From the NCBI GenBank assembly GCA_035761805.1, contig DASTQL010000091.1:1-6208 (forward strand): 6,208 nucleotides of DNA, in the 5' to 3' direction. The notes beneath the pieces are model-generated. The model saw nothing but the letters and a program-made list of their open reading frames with translations. It searched no databases and was not told the DNA's origin. This DNA is from DASTQL01 sp035761805 (lineage in GTDB: Bacteria > Actinomycetota > Actinomycetes > Jiangellales > Jiangellaceae). Position numbers and translations under genes: made by a program. Below are positions 1 through 4,396 of the stretch, piece after piece (position 1 is the stretch's first letter; each line of letters opens with the position of its first letter).

Positions 1-1044
1 CTCGACCAGGATCCGGCCTCCGTGCGCCTCGACGAGGCCCTTGACCACGTAGAGCCCCAGGCCCGTGCTGCCCCGGCCCGAGCCGTGCCAGAACCGGGAG
101 AACACCAGGTCTCGGTGGGCGGGGTCGATGCCCTTGCCGTCGTCGCTCACGACGAGGTCGACACAGCCCTCGAGCCGCCGTCGGCCGCCGCCCTCGCCCT
201 CGCCGTCGTGGGCCGGGGTCGCGGCCAGAGTGACGGCGCCGTCGCCATGACGCAGCGCGTTCTCGACGAGGTTGGCCAGGATCTGGTCCAAGCGGTCGGG
301 GTCGGCCCACACCTCGGGCAGGTCTGCCGGGACGTCGACGACGAAGCGCTCGCGGTCGTGGCCGGTGGCGACCGCCCGCTCGACGTGGCGCTCGAAGACG
401 GCGGCCACGTCGATGGGCTGGGGGCGGATCTGCAGCCGCCCGGCGTCGATGCGTGAGACGTCCAGCAGCTCGCTGATGAGACGGGTCACGCGGTCGGTGT
501 CGGCTTCGATCGTCTCGATCATGAGGCGCTTCTGCTCGTCGCTGAACCGCTCCCAACGGCGCAGCAAGGTCGAGGAGAAGCCCTTGACCGAGGTCAGGGG
601 CGAGCGCAGCTCGTGGGCCACGGTGGAGATGAGGGCGGCGTGGTTGGCCTCGGTGCGACGACGGTGCTCGGCGTCGCGCAGCACGACGACCACGCGGTTG
701 ACCGGCATGTTGCGGCCCGGCCGGATGTACTTGGCGGTGACGAGGGCCTCGCGGCCGTTGGCCAGCATCAGGAGCCGCTCGCGGTGCCCGGTGCGGGTGC
801 GCAGCCCGCCCCAGGGGTCGGTGACGTCCCACCAGGAGGTGCCGTCGCTGTCCTGGAGCACCAGGACCTTGCGGAGGTCGTGGCCGAGGATGTCCGCGGC
901 CTTGAGCCCGGTGAGGCGCTCGAAGCGCCGGTTGCAGTAGATGACCCTGGCTTCGGCGTCAGCAGCAACGAGGCCGTCAGGGATCATCTCCACGGCCCGC
1001 GTGGCGGCCTGGGGATCCAACAGCTCCTCGTCCGGGAAGAACAT
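1..1044 (-). CDS. PAS-domain sensor histidine kinase, partial (C-terminus beyond left edge)
   Basis: The frame is open from an ATG at 1044 to the window edge and gives 348 residues. No membrane segment is visible, so the kinase is probably cytoplasmic. A PAS-like sensor domain covers about residues 17-125 (IPDGLVAADAEARVIYCNRR region). The dimerisation/phosphoacceptor motif HELRSPL has His144. The ATPase domain shows an N box (NLVENALRHG, about 258-267), a G1 box (DDGKGI, 301-306), an F box (FSRFWHG) and a G2 box (STGLGLYVV, 326-334). All catalytic boxes of a HisKA-type kinase are therefore present, and only the last residues should be missing. The start lies 9 bases after the methyltransferase stop, and the weak Shine-Dalgarno AGGGTGG overlaps that stop, suggesting coupling. 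The Gly/Glu/Arg-rich stretch at about 278-292 is an unusual linker before G1. No response regulator is in view, so partner and signal are unknown. Family assignment is firm. Confidence 0.95.
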   Translation of the reverse strand, partial: MFFPDEELLDPQAATRAVEMIPDGLVAADAEARVIYCNRRFERLTGLKAADILGHDLRKVLVLQDSDGTSWWDVTDPWGGLRTRTGHRERLLMLANGREALVTAKYIRPGRNMPVNRVVVVLRDAEHRRRTEANHAALISTVAHELRSPLTSVKGFSSTLLRRWERFSDEQKRLMIETIEADTDRVTRLISELLDVSRIDAGRLQIRPQPIDVAAVFERHVERAVATGHDRERFVVDVPADLPEVWADPDRLDQILANLVENALRHGDGAVTLAATPAHDGEGEGGGRRRLEGCVDLVVSDDGKGIDPAHRDLVFSRFWHGSGRGSTGLGLYVVKGLVEAHGGRILVE

Positions 1045-1053
1045 GCCGCCACC

Positions 1054-1860
1054 CTAGCGACTGCCGGGGCGGACGGCCCCTGCAGACGCGTAGAGGCAGA
1101 CGGTGGCCGCCATCGCGAGGTTGAGCGACTCGGCCCGGCCGTAGATCGGGACCCGCACGACCTCGTCGCAGGCCTCGCGGACCTCCGGCTCCAGCCCCCA
1201 CGCCTCGTTGCCCATCACCCAGGCGTGCGGCGAGTCGAGGGCGACGTCGGGCAGCAGCCGCTCCCCCGCGCCGTCGGCGGCCAGCAGCCGCACTCCCTGG
1301 GCGCGCAGGGCGGCGAGGGCGTCATCGATGGCCAGGCCTGTGACGACGGGCAGGTGGAAGATCGAGCCCGCCGTCGAGCGGACGACCTTGGGACCGTAGA
1401 CGTCGACGGAGTTCTCGCTGACCAGCACGGCATCGGCGCCGGCGGCGTCGGCGCCGCGGATCACGGTGCCCGCGTTGCCGGGGTCGCGGACGTTGGTCAG
1501 CAGGACGAGCAGGCGCGGCCCCGCGGCCAGGACCTCGTCCAGCGCGGCCGGGGCCACCCGGCACACGGCTGCCAGGCCCTGCGGCGCCTCGGTGTCGCAC
1601 ATCGCGGCCAGGACGTCCTCGCTCACCTCGTGGAGGTAGAGGCCGGCCTCGCGGGCCGCGGCGACGATGTCGGCATGCCGGTCGGCCGCCTCAGCGGTGA
1701 GGTACAGGTCGACGACGTCCTGGGGCCGCCACCGCACAGCCTCGCGCACCGACTGCGGGCCCTCGGCGAGGAAGCGGCTGGTCCTGGCACGCACAGAGCG
1801 CCGGGACAACGCCCGCACCGCCCTCACCCGGTCTGAGCGGGTGCTGGTCAGCGGGGGCAT
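1054..1860 (-). CDS. TrmH/SpoU-family SPOUT RNA 2'-O-methyltransferase
   Basis: The 268-residue protein matches the normal length of actinobacterial SpoU methyltransferases. These use S-adenosylmethionine to methylate a ribose 2'-OH in rRNA or tRNA. The N-terminal substrate-binding part (about 1-105) carries the typical RRSVRARTSRFLAEGPQ segment. The SPOUT domain follows, with motif 1 NVRDPGNAGTVIRGADAAGA (123-142; N123, R125, N129), motif 2 VMGNEAWGL (215-223; N218, E219) and motif 3 RAESLNLAMAA (242-252; S245, N247), which form the knotted SAM site. The exact target is not readable from sequence; 23S rRNA is likeliest because the gene follows rplT. ATG at 1860 is chosen because the residues after it (STRSDRVRAVRALSRRS) look like the family N-terminus. 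No convincing Shine-Dalgarno precedes it, and the start lies in a 15-bp inverted repeat arm, so poor or regulated initiation is possible. TsnR-like resistance methylases are a less likely alternative. Confidence 0.93.
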   Translation of the reverse strand: MPPLTSTRSDRVRAVRALSRRSVRARTSRFLAEGPQSVREAVRWRPQDVVDLYLTAEAADRHADIVAAAREAGLYLHEVSEDVLAAMCDTEAPQGLAAVCRVAPAALDEVLAAGPRLLVLLTNVRDPGNAGTVIRGADAAGADAVLVSENSVDVYGPKVVRSTAGSIFHLPVVTGLAIDDALAALRAQGVRLLAADGAGERLLPDVALDSPHAWVMGNEAWGLEPEVREACDEVVRVPIYGRAESLNLAMAATVCLYASAGAVRPGSR

Positions 1861-1874
1861 GTCCCGGCGCTCTG
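1794..1874. repeat. 15-bp perfect inverted repeat over the methyltransferase start
   Basis: CAGAGCGCCGGGACA at 1794-1808 is the exact reverse complement of TGTCCCGGCGCTCTG at 1860-1874, with 51 bases between. In the minus-strand mRNA, the upstream arm ends on the A of the methyltransferase AUG and covers the place where a ribosome binding site should be. The downstream arm encodes part of the conserved LSRRS segment (about codons 18-22). A stem of 15 pairs, 11 of them G-C, would hide the initiation region. The repeat is directly visible; the regulatory role is inference. Confidence 0.75.
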
Positions 1875-1891
1875 GAGGATTCAGCGCAGGG

Positions 1892-2272
1892 TCAGGCGCT
1901 GGCGGTCTCGGCGACTGCCGGGACGTTCGCCCGGGCGATCTCGACGAGGGCGGCGAACGCAGCCTCGTCGTTGACCGCGAGCTCGGCCAGCATGCGGCGG
2001 TCGACCTCGACCTCAGCAGCCTTCAGGCCCTGGATGAAGCGGTTGTAGGTCATGCCGTTGGCGCGGGCGCCGGCGTTGATCCGCTGGATCCACAGGCGGC
2101 GGAAGTCGCCCTTCTTGGCGCGACGGTCACGGTAGGCGTAACCGAGGCTGTGGGTGACCTGCTCTTTGGCCTTGCGGTACAGGCGTCCGCGCTGACCGCG
2201 GTAGCCGCTGGCCCGCTCGAGGACGACCCGGCGCTTCTTATGGGCGTTGACCGCCCGCTTCACGCGTGCCAC
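1892..2272 (-). CDS. rplT: 50S ribosomal protein L20
   Basis: The 126-residue basic protein is unmistakably L20: it begins ARVKRAVNAHKKRR and continues with ASGYRGQRGRLYRKAKEQV, the YRDRRAKKGDFRRLWI block and INAGARANGMTYNRFI. L20 binds 23S rRNA early in 50S assembly, and in Escherichia coli and Bacillus it also represses its own infC-rpmI-rplT operon. The start is GTG at 2272, preceded by a strong AAGGAGAA at 2278-2285. The family length is about 117-130, and the C-terminal ARANVPAVAETASA is a short actinobacteria-style tail. It follows rpmI by 80 bases and precedes the methyltransferase by 31 bases. Nothing is broken or unusual in the core. Confidence 0.99.
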   Translation of the reverse strand: MARVKRAVNAHKKRRVVLERASGYRGQRGRLYRKAKEQVTHSLGYAYRDRRAKKGDFRRLWIQRINAGARANGMTYNRFIQGLKAAEVEVDRRMLAELAVNDEAAFAALVEIARANVPAVAETASA

Positions 2273-2300
2273 GTGAGTTCTCCTTGCTTGCTTGGTGCCG

Positions 2301-2327
2301 CTGCCGGTCGGTGTGCTGAGCCGGCAG
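2301..2327 (-). promoter_or_regulatory. Small hairpin between rpmI and rplT
   Basis: CTGCCGG (2301-2307) and CCGGCAG (2321-2327) form a 7-bp perfect inverted repeat with a 13-base loop in the 80-base rpmI-rplT gap. It ends about 15 bases upstream of the rplT Shine-Dalgarno. There is no T-run, so it is not a standard terminator. It could affect rplT translation, mRNA processing or L20 feedback, but a 7-bp stem in DNA this GC-rich may be chance. Confidence 0.35.
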
Positions 2328-2352
2328 ACATAACGGGGATGGGGACTCGGGC

Positions 2353-2547
2353 CTACTTGCCGAGGAGCTTCTTGACCTTCTTGGCGTCCGGCTTCGAGAC
2401 CTCGACGTCGTTCGCAATGGAACGCGTGTAGCGCGAGGACTTGTGCTCGAGCAGGTGGCGGCCGCCGGCCTGCTCGCGCATGACCTTGCCCTTGCCGGTC
2501 AGGCGGAAGCGCTTCTTGGCGCCAGAGTGCGTCTTCATCTTCGGCAT
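2353..2547 (-). CDS. rpmI: 50S ribosomal protein L35
   Basis: The 64-residue protein is full length and strongly basic. It has the L35 signatures MPKMKTHSGAKKRF at the start, TGKGKVMREQAGGRHLLEHK in the middle and KKVKKLLGK at the end. L35 is a small structural protein of the large ribosomal subunit. ATG at 2547 is supported by AAGGAGAT at 2557-2564 with 9 bases of spacing. It lies 52 bases after infC and 80 bases before rplT, the near-universal infC-rpmI-rplT order. No anomaly is seen. Confidence 0.99.
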   Translation of the reverse strand: MPKMKTHSGAKKRFRLTGKGKVMREQAGGRHLLEHKSSRYTRSIANDVEVSKPDAKKVKKLLGK

Positions 2548-2599
2548 GGGGAGCCGATCTCCTTCAGTCGTTGCGGTGTTGCTGGTGGTCTTCGGTCGG

Positions 2600-3250
2600 C
2601 TACTGCGCCGACTCGGGAGCCTGCGGCTCCGCCGCGGTGGCGGCGGCCTCCGGCGCCTCGGTGGCGCCCTCGGGGGCCTCGCTCGCGCCCTCGGTGGCAG
2701 CCGCTGTTCGCGCCCGCCGCTGCTCGGCCTTGGCCTCGGACTTCTTCTTGGTCGGGGCCAGGACCATGATCATGTTGCGGCCGTCCTGCTTCGGAGCGGA
2801 CTCCACGGTGCCAAGCTCGATGACGTCCTCGGCCAGGCGCTGGAGCAGGCGGTAGCCGAGCTCCGGTCGCGACTGCTCGCGGCCGCGGAACATGATCGTC
2901 ACCTTGACCTTGTCGCCGCCCTTGAGGAACCGCTCGACGTGGCCCTTCTTGGTGCCGTAGTCGTGCGGGTCGATCTTCGGGCGGAGCTTGATCTCCTTGA
3001 TGACCGTGTTGACCTGGTTCTTGCGGGCTTCCCGCGCCTTCATGGCTGCTTCGTACTTGAACTTGCCGAAGTCCATGAGCTTGGCAACGGGCGGCTTCGC
3101 CATCGGGGCCACCTCGACGAGGTCGAGGTCTGCCTCGGCAGCCAGGCGCAACGCGTCCTCGACGCGCACGATGCCGACCTGCTCTCCATTGGGGCCAACC
3201 AACCGCACTTCGGGAACCCGGATGCGGTCGTTGATGCGGGGCTCGCTGAT
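2600..3250 (-). CDS. infC: Translation initiation factor IF-3, with a rare ATC start
   Basis: IF3 binds the 30S subunit, prevents premature 50S joining and proofreads start-codon selection. The 216-residue product begins (M)SEPRINDRIRVPEVRLVGP, the usual actinobacterial N-terminus. The N domain includes PPVAKLMDFGKFKYE (53-67). The C domain includes KLRPKIDPHDYGTKKGH and RGREQSRPELGY (122-133), and NMIMVLAP ends the core. A 50-residue Ala/Glu/Pro-rich tail (about 167-216) follows. The first conventional start is a GTG at 3208, which would delete 14 conserved residues. An in-frame TGA at 3263-3265 leaves no ATG, GTG or TTG further upstream. ATC at 3248-3250 sits 7 bases after AAGGAG (3258-3263), so it is the best start. 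Non-AUG infC starts (AUU in Escherichia coli) are known to support IF3 autoregulation. It is first in the operon. Confidence 0.97.
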   Translation of the reverse strand: MSEPRINDRIRVPEVRLVGPNGEQVGIVRVEDALRLAAEADLDLVEVAPMAKPPVAKLMDFGKFKYEAAMKAREARKNQVNTVIKEIKLRPKIDPHDYGTKKGHVERFLKGGDKVKVTIMFRGREQSRPELGYRLLQRLAEDVIELGTVESAPKQDGRNMIMVLAPTKKKSEAKAEQRRARTAAATEGASEAPEGATEAPEAAATAAEPQAPESAQ

Positions 3251-3257
3251 TGTGGTG

Positions 3258-3263
3258 CTCCTT
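3258..3263 (-). promoter_or_regulatory. infC ribosome binding site that fixes the ATC start
   Basis: In the minus strand, AAGGAG occupies 3263-3258 and is followed by 7 bases and then ATC at 3250-3248. A TGA stop in the infC frame overlaps the first base of this Shine-Dalgarno (3265-3263), so initiation must occur downstream. This decides the start. Confidence 0.85.
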
Positions 3264-3518
3264 CAGTCACAGGGTCCGTCCGCAGCAACGAGAAGAGGCT
3301 CCCCGCCGCAGTCGCGCGAGAAGCCTCACCAGAATCCGTCCCGGGGTTGCTCCGCAAAGGGCCGGTATGCCGTGGAGTCTCCTCCGTCGTCACACGCCCT
3401 GCGGACCCGGGGAACCCGGCAACCTCACGGTCACAGCGGGTGGAAGCATGGTGGCGCTTCTCTTGCACACCGTCCCCATCGTGGGTCACCCCGCGGCAGG
3501 AACGGCCGGTCGATCTGC

Positions 3519-3525
3519 AAGGCTA
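3519..3525. promoter_or_regulatory. Candidate overlapping divergent -10 elements
   Basis: On the plus strand AAGGCT (3519-3524) fits the actinobacterial -10 pattern (A at position 2, T at position 6). It is 6 bases from the DUF1844 GTG, exactly the spacing of a leaderless transcript. On the minus strand TAGCCT (3525-3520) is a good -10 for infC, with TTGGGA (3550-3545) as a possible -35 at 19-base spacing. One near-symmetric heptamer could thus serve both directions. The plus-strand -35 is not recognisable. This is motif reading only. Confidence 0.35.
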
Positions 3526-3530
3526 CCAGC

Positions 3531-3890
3531 GTGAGCACGGAAAATCCCAATCCCCCGGAGCACGAGCAGCTGGCCCGCGACATCGCCGAGGTCCCGGCCG
3601 TCGAGGTCATCACCACGGCGGCGATCCACATGATGAGCGCCGCGGCGGTCAAGTGCGGACTCGCCGAGGGCGAGGACGCCGCCGACCACCTCGACCTCGA
3701 CGAGGCGCGCCGCCTCATCACCGCGCTGGCGGGGTTGGTCACCGCTGCCGCACCAGACCTCGGCAGCCAGCACGCAGGCCCCCTGCGCGACGGCCTGAAG
3801 TCCCTGCAGCTGGCGTTCCGCGAGGCCTCGGTCATCCCCGACCCGCCCGGCCAGGGTCCGGGCGAGAAGTTCACGGGACCGGTCGCCTAG
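3531..3890 (+). CDS. DUF1844 family protein
   Basis: The 119-residue acidic protein begins MSTENPNPPEHEQLARDIAE. The conserved DUF1844 body follows: VEVITTAAIHMMSAAAVKCG (about 24-43), ARRLITALAGLVTAAAPDLG (59-78) and LRDGLKSLQLAFREAS (85-100). The profile is alpha-helical, with no signal peptide or clear membrane span. The C-terminus PDPPGQGPGEKFTGPVA is Pro/Gly-rich and probably disordered. The function of this family is unknown to me. It is commonly found divergent from infC in actinobacteria, which hints at a translation-linked role but proves nothing. GTG at 3531 is chosen because family similarity begins there. No strong Shine-Dalgarno exists (only AAGG 8 bases away), and a -10-like AAGGCT sits 6 bases upstream, suggesting leaderless translation. 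Its TAG stop shares CTAG with the convergent SRPBCC gene. Confidence 0.9.
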   Translation: MSTENPNPPEHEQLARDIAEVPAVEVITTAAIHMMSAAAVKCGLAEGEDAADHLDLDEARRLITALAGLVTAAAPDLGSQHAGPLRDGLKSLQLAFREASVIPDPPGQGPGEKFTGPVA

Positions 3891-4396
3891 GCCTCCGGCC
3901 CCGTCGAGGGCTTGCGCACCTTGGCGACCCCGGCGTCGCCCCGGCTGTCGTCGGCGCGGCGCGCGCGGCTCTCGGCAAGGTAGGCCAGCCGGCGCAGCGC
4001 CTCGGTGTTCCGGGCGTGCAGCGCGGCGTCCTGCGCCGGTCTCGGGATGAGGCGGGCGGGCCCGGAGACCGCCCGCTCATCCATGGTCACCGTCGTGCCG
4101 CCCTCGACGTCGGGCTCGCAGCGGATGACCACCCGGCCCTCGCCGGTCGGCCACGCCTTCACCCGCAGCTGCAGCACCCGGGGCGAGTCCACCTGCTCGA
4201 CGACCGTCGTGTCGCTGATGAGCAGCGGCCAGATCCCGACCGAGTGGTGGATGCGCGAGCCCACCGCCGGCCAGTCGCTGTCGACATCGCGGATGCGCGC
4301 CGCCCCCACCACCCAGGTGGCAAAGCTCCAGCCGTCGGCGAGGACGTCGAAGACGTCCTCCGGGCGGCACTCCAGGTGCCTGGTGGTGCGGCTCAT
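3887..4396 (-). CDS. SRPBCC (START/Bet v1-like) family protein
   Basis: The 169-residue protein has the SRPBCC pattern. It opens with MSRTTRHLECRPEDVFDVLA, where the ligand-pocket helix begins, then DGWSFATWVVGAARIRDVD. Beta strands follow (GSRIHHSVGIWPLLI, TVVEQVDSPRVLQLRVKAWP, GRVVIRCEPDVEGGTTVTM), then a C-terminal helix at about 120-145 (AQDAALHARNTEALRRLAYL). A basic tail (about 145-169) looks disordered. SRPBCC proteins bind hydrophobic ligands in a deep cavity; some are polyketide cyclases or lipid carriers. The ligand here cannot be read. ATG at 4396 overlaps the oxidoreductase stop as ATGA, and AGGAAGGAA at 4405-4413 lies inside the upstream gene, so translational coupling is likely. 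Its stop overlaps that of the convergent DUF1844 gene by 4 bases, leaving no room for a terminator between them. Confidence 0.88.
   Translation of the reverse strand: MSRTTRHLECRPEDVFDVLADGWSFATWVVGAARIRDVDSDWPAVGSRIHHSVGIWPLLISDTTVVEQVDSPRVLQLRVKAWPTGEGRVVIRCEPDVEGGTTVTMDERAVSGPARLIPRPAQDAALHARNTEALRRLAYLAESRARRADDSRGDAGVAKVRKPSTGPEA

Larger units (their letters stand above)
3251..3530 (-). promoter_or_regulatory. infC leader and divergent intergenic region
   Basis: This 280-base stretch separates infC from the divergent DUF1844 gene, and I see no convincing gene in it. On the infC strand it can form several stems: AGGCT-type arms at 3295-3300 and 3322-3327, a CCGGG/CCCGG hairpin at 3407-3419, and a long-range pairing of 3272-3285 with 3399-3408 (8 bp, or 10 bp with a 4-base bulge) that closes just upstream of the Shine-Dalgarno. 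No terminator-like T-run exists. In other bacteria the leader of this operon is the target of L20 feedback. A similar role here is inference, and several of these pairings are expected by chance at this base composition. Confidence 0.4.

Noticed and set aside
613..1836. A plus-strand open frame of about 400 codons
   Set aside because: It is antisense to the histidine kinase and methyltransferase, both with intact catalytic motifs, and its translation shows no recognisable domain.
3363..3372. CGGTATGCCG in the infC leader resembles the oxidoreductase palindrome arm CCGTATGCCG
   Set aside because: It is a single 9-of-10 match without a partner arm; chance similarity is the simplest explanation.
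3408..3467. A possible leader peptide upstream of infC on the minus strand (MLPPAVTVRLPGSPGPQGV)
   Set aside because: It has only a weak ribosome binding site, no amino-acid run that would suggest attenuation, and no terminator follows it.
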